The notes below the pieces were generated by a model. The model was given only the letters and a program-made list of their open reading frames with translations, did no database searches and was not told the DNA's origin. This document shows, one piece after another, positions 15,994 to 31,162 of a stretch of DNA of 64,000 nt (its first letter is position 1; each line of letters begins with the position of its first letter). The stretch spans positions 16,146,017 to 16,210,016 of the forward strand of contig NC_134509.1 of the NCBI RefSeq assembly GCF_027942865.1. Reading direction: 5' to 3'. Origin of the DNA: Odontesthes bonariensis (Eukaryota; Chordata; Actinopteri; Atheriniformes; Atherinopsidae). The position numbers and the translations under genes were made by a program.

Positions 15994-17591
15994 TGTTTGT
16001 GTGTGTGTGTGTGTGGGTGTGTGTGTGTGTGTGGGTTTGTGTGTGTGTGTGTGGGTGGGTGGGTGTGTTTATGTGTGTGTGTGTGTGTGGGTGGGTGGGT
16101 GTGTTTGTGACAGAAAACAAGGGGCGACGTGATTTTGCCACGAGCAGCATAAATTATGCGTTGGATGTTTTATTATGGAAGAAGGCAGAGGTTGGCTAAA
16201 TTAATCAAGTTTACTTGCACACTTCTTCTCTAGCAGAGGCAATGCCACAGTGTACGTTTAGATTTGAAATCCAAAATATATGGGCATTTATCCGGAAAAA
16301 ATATCAACGTTGGGTTTTTTGACATGTAATGGCCAAACGTTACTCAGATTAAGTTACTTATATTAAAGAAAGGCCCAAAACACAGATCCAAACCTGTGTA
16401 GCAGAATTTCTCATTTCCCCTCAACATATAATCAGACTTTAAATGAAATTTGGAGAACAGCCTACTCTACCTTTGGAACAACGGGATTAATGTGCCTTCT
16501 GAGCTACAACTTGATGCATTAACAACATCTTATAATATTTCAGATACAGGTTTGTGTTTTTCTTAAATTTATTATTATTAGCATATCACTGCACTAAGAA
16601 AACTTGTTGTAAACATTGAATACTAACTATTCAACAAGACAGATTACAAGCAGGACAGGCGAAGAAGGGCAAAGTGTAAGTTTGTTTAACGTCACATACT
16701 GTTGGTTATATGAGCGACAGGATGATTGGCGTGTTTGAGGCCTGTTAGGAGAGCAGGTGTTACCAGAATAGAAGAATCCTCAAGAGATACTAGAAAGTAA
16801 AGAAGAACAAATCTGCCCTGATAGCATTTAGTAACTTTTTCCACCATCATGGAACCACATATGAGAACACTCTGGAGGCTGGGATCTTGACTGAAGAACT
16901 TTTACTTGTAGTACAGTGTTCTTACATTATTTATGGACGTTAGCTAATGATCTGAAAGCTTATTCAGGTTTTTAGTTTTAATTTTAAGCACAAAATAATG
17001 ATGCGGATAACGGTGTAATATTATTATAACTATAATGACTCAACACCAAGCAATAAAAATACTGCGTAACATTTTGGGCATCTTGATCCTTATTTTAAGC
17101 CTTTTATTTAAACCTGTGCGTTTGTATCTGTGCTGTCTCTGGAAGGTGCACTAGACTTTGTCCGCACTCGCTGGACAAAGAGGACGGAGTCGAGAGGCAA
17201 GGTCCCGTCACTTTAAACCCTCGGCACATGAGGAAGGCGTTCAAAGTCATGAACGAGCTACGCAGGTGTTTTACTGTCTCTATTAAGTTATTTATTATCT
17301 CATCTTCCTGAAGTCATTTGTGTGCTTTCACCTAAACTATAACTGGACATATTTCCAATGCGCTTCCTGTCTCCATCTCCGCGATATAGCCAAAGCCTGT
17401 TGTGTGATGTGACCATAGTGGCAGAGGATGTAGAGATCGCTGCTCACAGAGTGGTGCTGGCTGCTGGAAGCCCTTACTTCCACGCTATGTTCACCGGTAA
17501 GGACCATGCTCCACGTTGCACCATTTCTGGCAGGTGCCTGTGTTGGACAGGGACAAAACACAGTTGACACAGTTGTGTTGATGGCGTGCTA

Positions 17592-17623
<32 letters not shown>

Positions 17624-20600
17624 ATGAACAGGGGAGATGGCAGAGAGCCGGGCGAAACGAGTTAGAATAAAAGAGATGGATGGCTGGACCTTGGGTCTGC
17701 TGGTAGACTACATCTACACAGCAGAGATACAAGTCACAGAGGATAATGTTCAGGTAAGCATACACATGAATTAGCTTCATAACTTTGGCCTGTTATCACT
17801 GCTGTCACTTGACTTCCAGAATGACTTGTCTTCTCAATATTTCTGAGAGCTAAGTATATATTTCACTGCAAGTGAAGTATTTTACAGTGGACCTTCACAC
17901 CATTGGCTTTGTTAATATGATAATCTCACACACATACAACACCCTTGTTTCGGTTATCAGGTTGATGGCTGAAACTGGGTGACTTACAGTCAGTTTTAGT
18001 CTGACTATTTGTGAAGTTTATGGCAGAGACGTAGAGACAGGCGCATATATTTAACAGTTTTCTAAACTTGAGAAACAAACCAAGGAACCCGTTGGAAACG
18101 GTCTAGTTGAATTTTTTTTTTATCAAATCACACAGTGGTGCACATTCTGCCTGTGTTATGAATCCTGTATTTGTGTGTCTCAGGCGCTGTTGCCTGCAGC
18201 AGGACTACTCCAGCTCAATGAGGTGAAAAAGGCTAGTTGTGAGTTTCTCAGCTCTCAGCTCCATCCGTCTAACTGTCTGGGGATTCGAGCCTTCGCTGAC
18301 CTACACGCCTGCTCCCAGCTTCTGGCACAGGCTAACAACTATGCAGGTTTGTGCCCTCAAAACCCAGACTAGACGTACTTTATATATGCATCGTAGGAGG
18401 TGCTTTCTTGAAATAATTTTGGAACAAAGGAGGAGACGGAATGAGGACAAGTGTTATTGATGAAGTTTTGGGGAGAAACTGCTCGGGAAAACTTCTCTCA
18501 TAGTTTGTCTGCAGCGATAAAGAAGTAGTTTCACTTTATCTTTGTGCTGACAGAGCAACATTTCACTGAGGTGGTTGGAAGCGAAGAGTTTCTCAATTTG
18601 GGCATGGAGCAAGTGTCCAGCCTGATTGCCAGCGACAAGCTCACCATCCCCACAGAAGAGAAGGTACACACTCTGACCCTGCTCAATGTACACATACTGT
18701 ATGTATAAGAGGACAGTCAATGAATCGTACCACTTTCCGTGTGTGTTCATACGTAGGTTTTTGAGGCTGTGATAGCTTGGGTCAACCATGACAAAGATGT
18801 CCGCCAGGAACACTTGGCTCACCTGATGGAGCATGTTCGCTTGCCACTCCTCTCCAGAGAATACCTGGTGCAGGTATATTTGGCCTGGCCCCTACTGTAT
18901 GTTATGATTTGCAGTTTTTATGCGCTTTTTATAAATTACAGACAGTTTAGTCACAGTTTTAAACCGCATAACTTTAGTTCTTAGATCTCATCTGTGTGAC
19001 AGTATCAGTTTTGTAATGTTGTGGTGTGTCATCTTTGTTCCTCGGACAGTGTAAGCTTTTTTATGTACAGCCAGCATGCTGCTAGAAAACATCATGTACA
19101 AAGTTTCCAGTAGATGCTTGATCATTTTTTTTCTCCAGTTTTTGCATCGCATCTGTCTTGGTCATTTTTTTTACTCTTCGATTACTTAATTGCTGGGTCG
19201 ATTTCTGGCTTAAAAAGGTTTTTGCAACAAAAGAGAATTTCCAACAGGTGTAGGTTAGTTTTAACTATCAGTGTTTCACAGTTGTTCTGAAGCCACCAAA
19301 GTAACTTGGTCCAAATTGAAAGTAGGGTTTTTGATGGGTGGTAGCTGGCCTGTTTCCCAAAATTACTCCAAAAGATGTAAGAGGTCATGCTTTGAACAGT
19401 CAACAGTGACTGTGAGGGGTGAAATAAAGTACAAGAAAAGCAAGCCACACACTTATTTAGTCATCCAAGCAGGTTTTACAGTTGTTTCTTGTCACAGATG
19501 ACAACAGGTGATCATGACTAAAGGGTTTCTTTATGTGTGTTTTTGACTGGACTGGTAACACAACAAGTGACTTGACCCTGAGTGACTGATTGAGTGTCAG
19601 ATTAAACTTCTTTTTTTTTTTGTTTCACTTTTATACTGTTATTGATTATAGTTTTGTATGAACCACCGATCGTTAACATTTGATCAATTTCAATTGAAAT
19701 TTGTGTGCTTATTTAACCTTCTTTAGGATAATATTAATTGAATATTTTGATATGTAAAGATACAGCACTCAGTTCAGTGTTGATCTAAATACAACGCATA
19801 TCTTAATTTCTACTGAAACATTGTTTTCCTGTGACTTGCTTGAATATGACCTTTTATTAGCAGAACACCCTGTACTTTGTTAATCCTGTTGGATGATTGG
19901 TTTCTCCCTCGCTGTTTGGCTGCATCAGCGGGTGGAGGAGGAGTCCCTGATAAAAAATAGCAGTGCATGTAAAGACTACCTGATTGAGGCCATGAAGTAC
20001 CACCTACTGCCAGCTGACCAGAGAGCTCTGATGAAAACTGCTCGCACTCGCACGAGAACTCCAGCCTGCTGTCCTAAGGTACAAACGCTGCCTGTAGTGA
20101 GTGTCTCCGAATCAGAGGAGTCAAGCACTTACAGTCACAAATAATAGATAAATCATCTACAGCTCTTTTTGTAAGGACACTGCTGGTTCTGGTGCGTTCA
20201 GGTGATGGTGGTGGTAGGAGGTCAGGCTCCTAAGGCTATCCGGAGTGTTGAGTGTTACGACTTTGAGGAGCAGCGATGGTACCAGGTGGCCGAACTCCCA
20301 ACCAGGAGATGCAGAGCAGGTAGGGAACCCTCAGTAACTGCATTATATTTAGAGGGCTGTATTTGGAGAAGGGTAAAAGTGGGTCACTCAAAACCACCAA
20401 ACCAATGATGCAGTAATGTCATATATCCACACTCTTAGCTGATGAGGTGCAGATACTCTTTTACTAACAGCGCTGTGCAATATAATGGAGGATACAAGAT
20501 TTTCACAGAATAATCTGGTTAGATCCTCATATTCAGGCAAAATGAGGCTGTGTTTCTCGGCAGTCTGATAGAGCTGGTTGTGTCAGCCTTGAAGTCTTAA

Positions 20601-23600
20601 CCTTCATCTTTTTACTGACACTAAGTGGTAAACTCTATCTGCTTGGTAAAGCCCGGTTGATATCAGTTATGTCTGTTTTTATTTGATGATATAAAGCAGC
20701 ATGGATGGCATTCCCTTTTGGCTGCTGGAAGCAGAATTGTTCATTTAGCGCGCCCTCTGCTGGCATATTTCTGAATAACCTTCACCACATACAGCCAAAG
20801 ATAGGCTTCATTCAAGCCATTCTGACACGTTAACAAACTGAGAACATCTGGAGTATCAGCAACGGATTCTCCATGTGAGATGTACTCTCACCACTGGAAA
20901 TGGTGGGTGGCGGGTGAAGCCCCTACTTCTCTGTAGTGACTGTTTTTCATCAGTAATCTACACAACATTTATCTGGGCAAATCAACACTATTGCCAAACT
21001 AGAAGAAAACGATATAGGGGGAAGTAGAAAAATGAATGAAGCACGTTCGATTGTTGTGAATTATCTGAAGAAGGAACTAATTTGATTTATACCGGGGCTC
21101 ATTTGGAATGGAAACTGTCCAGACTTTATATCACCTGGCTGGTTAAAGTCCATAGAAAGCGAAAATGATCACAGCTGCTGTGCACATGTCAAAAAGACTT
21201 AAGAAGACACATTGAAGAAAAGAAGTTAATTCATTAAATTTGGTGACATCGGGCTCTCTGTACTCAGTCTACACTCTTTTCCTCCATGGTTAACTCACAA
21301 TTTTCTTTAAGAAAGCCAAAAACAATATACTGTAGTACAGGGGAGATTTAACAACTGCAACATATTGTTACCAAAATGACGTAAAAAAAGTTGATAATAT
21401 GATAATAATGAATTTTTTTTCATCAACTTCACTAAAGCAGGTTGTAGGTGTTGCATCTTTTTGAGACATTCTATGTTAACCCTCAGCATGTTTTGTTTTT
21501 TAGGTGTGGTGTACATGGGTGGGTGTGTGTACGCGGTTGGTGGTTTCAACGGCTCTCTGCGTGTGCGGACGGTCGACTGTTACGACCCGATGATGGACCG
21601 CTGGACGAGCGTTAGCAGTATGCAGGACCGGCGATCAACACTAGGGGCTTCAGTTCTCCACGGACTCCTCTACGCTATCGGAGGCTTTGACGGCAGCACA
21701 GGTACTGCAGTATCTTTGTGGGGTTATTTTATTTTAAAACATATGTTGAAAATATGTGAACCTACAGTTATGTGTGCATGTATAGACCGTTATTGGCATT
21801 TTTGATTTAAACTTCTCTGATTGTTTCAAGGTTTGTCCACAATTGAGGCGTACAACGCCAAGACGGATGAGTGGTTCCATGTGTTGCCCATGAGCACCCG
21901 ACGTAGCAGTGTGGGAGTTGGTGTTGTCAGCGGTGAGCACAATTCTCTGTTGTGACTTTTCATAAGTGGCATGTATGAAAATATGTACGCTTTAAATTAG
22001 AGAAAAAAGCTTTACCGTGTAAATGTACTTCAACATGTGGCATTTTTTTCACAAGCTTCTCTGTGGATACTATGTTATATTTAAATTAGTTTCAGTTGTT
22101 TTACCCACCACTACAATCCAAAATGATGGATTATGTGCGCTCCTACTGTGTTTTTTAGGGATCCTGTATGCTGTCGGAGGTTATGATGGAGCCACGAGGC
22201 AATGTTTAAGTACGGTAGAGGCTTACAACCCTAAAAGTAACACATGGAGCTATATAGCAGAGATGGGCACGAGACGCAGTGGAGCAGGTGTGTCTGTCTG
22301 GGAACTAATGTTGGTGTTTGGTTGGTAAGGTTCAATGTGACCTGTTTGATTTATTGCACATTTATCCCTGGAAGAATGAAAAAACACGCTTTTGAAAATG
22401 GTAAGGAGTTAAAAGAGTTCGACGTACAAACCACAGTTCTTAACACTAGCCTTATAGGCTAAAATTAGCTTCCTCCGGCCTTTGGAAATGGGTGAGGAGC
22501 TCAGTCATCCGGGCAGGGCTTTGAGTTGTACTCCTTCTCATAGAAATTAATCAGATGAGGTGGCTATTTAGAGAGATTATATCTCTCACATGACTTACAT
22601 GACTTGGGATCAGAAGTACTGGAGGAGGTGTCTGGTGAGAGGGAGGTCTTGGATTCTCTGCTTAGACTGTTGCCCCTGCAACCCGGTCCCAGACAGAAGG
22701 CAGATATCATTTTCTTTTTACTTTTCTTTCATATTGCATCTATTATATAACAAAGTGTTTGTTTGAATACACTTATCCGAAATGTTGTAATCTCTCAATC
22801 TGTGACAAAGTTCAATGAGTGTGATGTAATTCATGCCCACAGCTGACAGAATGTGACGTAGGCTACGTGTTTATTTGCATATAAAGTGTGAAGTGATATC
22901 CCGAAGACCGTGGTCACTGTCAGCTAATTGTTATTTCTATATAATTGTTATCTTCCTCAGGTGTAGGTGTGTTAAAAGGTTTACTGTATGCTGTGGGGGG
23001 GCATGATGGTCCATTGGTGAGGAAGAGCTGTGAAGTTTATGATCCAGCCTCCAACAGCTGGCGACAAGTAGCCGACATGAACATGTGTCGACGCAACGCG
23101 GGTAAGTAAGGAGGTCATCTACCAGGCATCCTCGAATGTGGGATGTTCCTCATAATTCACTTTGCTTGTGTTTTCAGGTGTGTGTGCTGTGAACAACTTA
23201 CTGTATGTGGTGGGAGGAGATGATGGCAGCTGCAATTTGGCCTCTGTGGAGTTCTACAATCCAAACTCTGATAAGTGGACGCTACTGCCGAACTGCATGA
23301 GCACAGGCCGCAGTTATGCAGGTCAGTGCACGCGTTCAGCTACAAACTTGTGTTTGACATGCACCTCACAGAAGGATTTATGTTGTCAGAGTCTGATGCT
23401 AGAAGGTTTTTCGATATGTCTTAATATGTTTTTAATGCATCTGATGCACTTTCTGTGGGATTTTTGTGTGAAATATTAATGTCTAACAATACTTTTGGTA
23501 ATTAATGCAACAGTGTTCTTCCGGAAACTTGGTTCATAGCCACATTTATGACAAAGAATAGCTGAAAATGACTTATTTGAACAAGCCCCTTGATAAGCAG

Positions 23601-23837
23601 ATCAAATCTGCCAAAATGCGATTGCTGACCATAAATTAGCGCAGAATCTTAGATATTTATTTATGTCATGATACATGTTTTAATTGTCCTGATAATTTCC
23701 ATTAGAATATGCATATTTTTTTACACAGACTCAGACTTTAGGATCTTCTATCAAATGAAAAAAAAATTTGTTGGATAAAAATAGTTAATTTTCTTTCCCT
23801 TAACGCAGGTGTGACTGTGATTGACAAGCCCTTATGA
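15694..23837 (+). CDS. klhl2: Kelch-like protein 2 (Mayven), 15 coding exons
   Basis: KLHL2 is a substrate adaptor for CUL3-RING ubiquitin ligases; known mammalian substrates include WNK kinases, and it binds actin. Exons: 15694-15710, 17146-17265, 17390-17496, 17632-17753, 18184-18346, 18554-18663, 18757-18873, 19929-20078, 20202-20319, 21504-21701, 21831-21932, 22159-22287, 22961-23101, 23178-23321, 23809-23837. The frame closes to 588 aa (human 593). A BTB domain ([18 protein letters not shown] onward) is followed by BACK ([16 protein letters not shown]) and six Kelch repeats from about residue 303, with the GG doublets [36 protein letters not shown] and YVVGGDDGS. It ends [18 protein letters not shown] and FHAMFTG fit KLHL2 better than KLHL3. 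The 17-nt first coding exon (MDSHP) is the least certain part. Confidence 0.95.
15961..16110. repeat. (GT)n/(GGGTGT)n microsatellite in KLHL2 intron 1
   Basis: About 150 bp of alternating GT interrupted by GGGT and TTT variants. Long alternating purine-pyrimidine tracts of this kind can adopt Z-DNA. Open frames here are artefacts of the repeat. Confidence 0.95.
16111..17145. other. klhl2: Rest of KLHL2 intron 1, no feature seen
   Basis: AT-rich intron sequence after the GT tract and up to the acceptor of exon 2. No conserved motif, repeat family or open frame was recognised. Confidence 0.45.
17600..17622. repeat. (TG)n tract beside KLHL2 exon 4 acceptor
   Basis: A (TG)n run ends about 10 bp before the exon start at 17632 and takes the place of a usual polypyrimidine tract. 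UG-rich runs near acceptors can bind splicing regulators such as TDP-43 or CELF proteins; that effect here is inference only. Confidence 0.8.
18874..19928. other. klhl2: KLHL2 intron 7, no feature seen
   Basis: About 1 kb of AT-rich intronic sequence between the BACK-domain exons. I recognised no repeat family and no coding signal. Confidence 0.45.
20320..21503. other. klhl2: KLHL2 intron 9, no feature seen
   Basis: About 1.2 kb of intron separating the first Kelch exon from the next. It contains no recognised repeat family, hairpin or additional exon; the kelch frame closes without any insertion from here. Confidence 0.45.
22469..22710 (+). mobile_element. Decayed 3' fragment of a Rex3-type LINE in KLHL2 intron 12
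   Basis: Two blocks match the intact element at 44385-47611 by eye. The first is TTCCTCCG...GGGTGAGGAGCTCAGTCATCCGGG with CAGATGAGGTGGCT; the second is CTTAGACTGTTGCCCCTGCA with ACCCGGTCCCAGACAG. Between them sequence equivalent to about 180 bp is missing or scrambled. The fragment covers only the C-terminal end of the ORF, in the same orientation, with many substitutions: an old, 5'-truncated copy. Confidence 0.75.
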
Positions 23838-24309
23838 CTGCACTTCAATCCTGCCACTGAATAAGAGCAGAATGTATTCTTCTGCTGAATACTGATCTTG
23901 GATCTACAATGCCAATGCTTCAGTGTTGGGCAGCATTCGCACAGGCACTGACGAAGATGAAGAAAATGACAAGATTGCTATTTTTGAGGATGGTGAAGAT
24001 TTTTGCACTTAGCTGAATGGGGGGAGCTGTGACAAACAAGGGGGTCGGACCTGTGTTTTAAATCGCTCCTGACAGGACTGCAGCAGCAACAGGACAAAGC
24101 GGTTTGAAGCACCACTGCAGTGCCATTGAAACGCTACTGATATGAAGCTGCTATAACTGCGAAGTTACTTTAACGTTAGTAATGTTAATATAAAACAGCT
24201 CTGAGAAAGACCGCTCATATAATCTATGGGACAGCAAAGCAGAGAAGGACCACTTTGGACAGATTTGTTTCTCCTTCATTTGTATTCTTCTGAGAAGTAT
24301 GTGTGTGTG

Positions 24310-24342
<33 letters not shown>

Positions 24343-25290
24343 ATGAGAGTGTGTATTAGCATATGAAGGTGCTCCATTGCTTGCATGTGTGAGCATGTGT
24401 GTTTGTGTGCATCTGAGTCTGCGTGTGGTGACACCTGGCTCGACGCTGCATGAACACACTCTGTCCAACTTCTGACTTATTGCCGTGTTGCAGTGGGGCT
24501 GCTGAAGAGTGCCTGAATGTACACATTCTCCTTTGTTAAGCTTTTGAGTACTGGTACTGTTACTGAAGAGAGTACAGCTGGACTCAGCCGCTGTTCTGGG
24601 ATGCAGAGATAAATTCTGCCTTCAGATTGGTGGGGTGGCTGCATTAGCCTGCACTACTACGAGTGTTTTTGAAGCAGTTGCGGTACATGATAAAGTACAC
24701 GTGTTTTTTTTGTGGAGAAAACAGACTTTGGCTGGAATTCTAACTCCTCTGGTGAGGACGAAAGCCTCATTCATGTTGCCAAACACATTGACAAGGAGAG
24801 AAACTGTTTGAAATGAAAAAACAGTTGGATGTGTCTGTGCTCTACTGTCGCCTGACAGCCATATTAACGTGGTTATAACCACTAATGACAGCAGCAGCCT
24901 GAACTCTCTGCATGGTCCCTGTCTCTAACCTGTTATCCTTTTACGGTTCCCTCCTCTCCTTTGGTGTAGCAACCCTATTAACAACTGCACACCCTGACGT
25001 ACTATGAATGTGCCAATTTTAATATGTCCCCTCTTTTTTGTCTCTCTTTATCAATCTGTCACTAATCTGTTTTCTCTTTCTGGAAAGTGACCAAACCTCC
25101 TCTTGAGTTTCTTTTTTTTTTAAGCCTCTTTATCTTGCCTCTCCTGCTATATTCAAAATTGCTCTAAAAGTAATTGGTATCGCTGTTTCTTGTCAGTGTA
25201 TTGAGGAATGTCATGTAGGCTAATAACTTTAAAAAAATGTTTCGTTATTTGTTTTATATTATCATTAATAAATATGCTTCTTGTATTTAA
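23838..25290 (+). other. klhl2: KLHL2 3' untranslated region
   Basis: Noncoding after the KLHL2 stop. A (TG)n run lies at 24299-24342. The best polyadenylation signal is AATAAA at 25267-25272. An ATTTA-rich, U-rich tail precedes it. Confidence 0.6.
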
Positions 25291-26149
25291 AGCTGTGAAA
25301 TGATATAATCTGTTTTTAAAACTTTGCCAAATCAGTAAAATATTGAAAGGTGATGTTCTCTGTGTGATGATTGAATAATTTCACAGTTTCAAAACTGAGA
25401 ATTTCCTCTTGAAAACTTTAGTTTAAATGTATTGCTCTACCTCAGTTTAGATGTTCGGTTTTACCTGTGCTTTTTGATACATTGGGGAAAAGCAACTGAG
25501 TGCCTCTCCTGAAATATTTATTAATAACTTAATGTTACTTTATACATATACAGACATTTTATTTCTACTTCATGACACAAATTAATGTGTGATAGAGTTT
25601 GTCCACATAAAACCAGAACATTTTCATTAAATCTAACCAAACGTCATGAATTAGATTAACCTAACATAACACAGAACTGTAAGGATTTTTATCTTTTTTC
25701 CATGCAACTGCATGAAAACCCTGTTCATTTTTCTGCACCAATAATGATTATACATGATAAAATACCTCTGAGAACATTGAATATTTCGTTATATTGAAAA
25801 TATCTGATAAGTATTTTTGAAAGGCAAAAAACTGTAAACCTCAAGGATTACTAAATGGATTCAAAGTGAAATAAGAGGTGTATTCAATGTGCGCTTCGAA
25901 AAATTACCGTATCAAACTTGTGGCACAAACAAAAGAAACATTGGATATTTTAAGACCGAGAGCAATGGATTCGTCTCATTTGTATGGCTGGGTTTCTCCA
26001 AGTAATTTCCAAAGCTAAAACACGAGTTAGCACACGTAACAACATTCAAAAGTAAATTAAGGACTAAAGTTCTCCACTTGGACACCCCCACCGCCTCATC
26101 TTTTTCCTCATACAGCCTGCTCAAGTTATGAAAACAGACCTCGCCTCTG
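25291..26149. other. KLHL2-MSMO1 intergenic region, no feature seen
   Basis: AT-rich DNA between the presumed KLHL2 3' end and the MSMO1 promoter. No gene or recognised repeat. Confidence 0.5.
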
Positions 26150-26335
26150 ATTGGTTGTCCCTGTAGAAACCTCCAGTCTCACTATCATCACTCCATTGTT
26201 CGAACCAATCAACGAGGCTGCCTTGCCTCCCGACGTCACTCTCCTCTCTTGTCGGCCAATGAGATTTACCGATATTACTGTACTTCACCCGCTCAGCCTC
26301 CTCTTGTGCAGGTAGACGGGACGCAAAGCGGAAAG
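26150..26335 (+). promoter_or_regulatory. msmo1: MSMO1 promoter: candidate SRE and three CCAAT boxes, noncoding exon 1
   Basis: An inverted CCAAT box (ATTGG 26150-26154) and direct CCAAT boxes at 26205-26209 and 26256-26260 fall within 111 bp. ATCACTCCAT at 26187-26196 matches 8 of 10 bases of the sterol regulatory element ATCACCCCAC and sits 8 bp from a CCAAT box. A CRE-like GACGTCAC lies at 26232-26239. Close SRE plus NF-Y sites are the usual design of SREBP-2-driven cholesterol genes, and mammalian MSMO1 is such a target. The donor AAAG|GTGAGG at 26336 probably ends a noncoding first exon. Confidence 0.65.
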
Positions 26336-27750
26336 GTGAGGGATTCATGTTGTTGACAGCTGCAGACGAATGTCAGGCTGAATTTGGAACTGCTTTAACA
26401 AAAACTTGTCCGTGATGTAGGCATTTTAACCGCGAACAAAGAAAGATTTTAGGAATACACGACATTTAAGCGGGTGTTTTCTTGCTGTTTGAGACACATC
26501 GGGTTTTAATTTGTAAACAGCCGGAGTGCGGTAAATGACCTACTAGTCGTTAGTTTGGCTGAAGCAAAAAGAGCTGCTGAGGCATTTTGACTGTTGTGAT
26601 CTTTTGTAATAGACTGTAACTAACTTTTGGCAGCTTGTCTTTGATAGTCTTGTTGGGAAATTCATACAGGTTTCCAAGCACAATCTATTAGGAGCCATTC
26701 TGCATTGCAATTGCCCTAATTTGACAAAGTAGTCAATAATTATTACAGTGTAAATGTTAAAAAAAGAAGATGTAGTAAGTAGATAAACCGTTTTAATGTT
26801 TGATTTCAGTTAATGACGTTGAAGAAAAGGACAATCTCACAGCTTTCTTGGGAACTACAGCAATTTAGAGCAGGTCCAGATGAGAAACCACATAACTTCA
26901 TCTGGTTTAGATTATTTTACAGATCATGAAGACTCCTTTGAACATGGTTTTTGATTTGTGAAATCTTTACTCTATTTAAAAAATGATAAGGCAGTATCAT
27001 GGCTTCATTTTCTACCCGTGAAACCGTAAATCAAAAACAACAAGACAAATCTGAACCAATTTATCTCACAGATAATAATGAACTTTCTAAGCTCAGTTTC
27101 TGGTTTTTAAAATCAGGTCCAGATAGGAAGCCCAGCCTATGGTGGCCTCAATGTGGCGTCAAAAAACATTTTCTCCACTTTTGCTATTAGATAAAGGTTT
27201 TACAGATCACGTAGTGCGTTTAAAAGTGTATTTACTGTCTGTTAGCTAACTAAGTCCAAGCCAACTTCAGCATCATTATCTGGTGTGTGGATTTGATATG
27301 TTGGCAAGTGTTGTAAACGTGCAATATGTATTAATCCGACAGAGCACTTCTACTTTTAGAAATCAAGTCATATTTAAAAAAAGGGGAAAACAAATTCTGT
27401 GTTGTTCGTACTTTTACTAAAAGTTCTTCCCCCTCTGTTACTGTTGGATATAGGATACATAGTGAGACATACAGTATGTGATGAGTGTACATACCTTAGT
27501 AACAGCCAACATTGCTGAGCTAATGCACCGCATTTTCTCTTACTTCTCACCATACGGTAGTAAAGATAACACAATTCTACACGGTTTCTGTCTTTTGTGT
27601 TTATTTAAAGGAGTCACAGTGATTTAATATGACATGACTGGAAGGGTCATTTTATTTGGTTTGCGTTAATTTCTGCCTTTGAAGCACATGCATTATGTAA
27701 GTAACTCTGTTTAGTCTACTGTTTAGTAACTTCTTTAGTCTTCTTTCCAG
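26336..27750. other. msmo1: Presumed MSMO1 intron 1, no feature seen
   Basis: About 1.4 kb between the presumed 5' UTR donor and the acceptor TTCTTTCCAG at 27741-27750. Nothing specific is recognised. Confidence 0.5.
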
Positions 27751-27778
27751 ACCTGAAAGTCACCTTGCATCGTCCACC

Positions 27779-30082
<2,304 letters not shown>

Positions 30083-30326
30083 TACCCCCTCGAGTCCCGA
30101 TTTAAGGACACACACATCTGTTTTTTGAACAAGAACGAGGACGATACAAACAGCACTGCTTTTCTTATCTGTACACTTAATGAAACCCACTCAGAGCAAA
30201 GGTGTGCGAAAGATGAACCAACACTGATGTGTTTTGATTCTGAGTCTGACTGCAGATTGACTTCAGTCCGCTTTCTGTGCCTTTATGAAAAAGAAGTATG
30301 TTGTCTGTTTTTGCAGCTGCCTGCTG

Positions 30327-30332
30327 AATAAA
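30327..30332 (+). terminator. msmo1: MSMO1 polyadenylation signal AATAAA
   Basis: AATAAA lies 245 bp after the stop codon and is followed by TTTTTTGCTTTGCTT, a plausible downstream element. Confidence 0.75.
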
Positions 30333-30339
30333 AACCATG

Positions 30340-31162
30340 AACATCTGCATTTTTTGCTTTGCTTCTCATGAAACGAAAAAAAAAGAGTACCACATTACTT
30401 TGTTGTGAAATGCTCCTGTTTACCTCTGAATGTTTCAGCACTTCAGCACTTCCTCTTGAGTTGATATGAATCGAAATATCTTTCGATAAATTTCCTAAAC
30501 TAGTGCTGACCTCTGAAATAAGTTAAGCATGTTTGATGCAAACCAGTGAAAAGGATGAAAGGGAATTGGCGCATGGCTCTTCTGGGTGATTAAACTCTAT
30601 TTTTTAATGGTTATAACAATAATCAAATGCTGTTTTAGTCTGAACAAGTAAAGGATTACTGCTTTGTTTCTATATGTTTGTCATAGTGGAAATAAAATGT
30701 GTGAAAAACTATAAGCAGAAGTTTGGTTTTATATCAGTTTTATTTGGTGTAAGTCTATTGAACCGGATCAGGATATGTGCAACTGAATTAAAGGTATTTT
30801 CTGTGAACAAATGGACATATTTTTTTGTGGAGAATGGTATTACTACAGTTCAGGAGCCTCATTGTAAGTATTTAATGATAGTGTGTGCTGACAGAGACAG
30901 ATGTATTATGAGAATATATCTGCTGCACTGTGGACACACCCCTAGAGTTTCATCCAGCACACACAGCTGTATCAAGTCAGCCAGAAGTCGTAGGCACCAA
31001 ACAGGAAGTGAGGCAGGTTTTCATGAAGTATGTGAAGAACGCTGACATGTTATTATATCAATTAATAAAACAATGAATGCAATTTAAATCACACTTTCAG
31101 CATCAACCTTGAATTAGAGTTCCTTTAGTGATATTGTATTTTGACCAAAAGGGATTTGTACC
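30340..31162. other. MSMO1-CPE intergenic region, no gene seen
   Basis: AT-rich intergenic DNA; a small open frame near 30674 lacks any recognisable protein feature and has ordinary intergenic base composition. Confidence 0.45.

Noticed and set aside
15902-16199. Open frames of about 80-90 codons on both strands
   Set aside because: They are translations of a GT microsatellite (Cys-Val or Thr-His repeats).
15694-23837. KLHL3 as an alternative identity for the Kelch gene
   Set aside because: Recalled KLHL2-specific segments ([24 protein letters not shown], ending TVIDKPL) and neighbours MSMO1 and CPE favour KLHL2.
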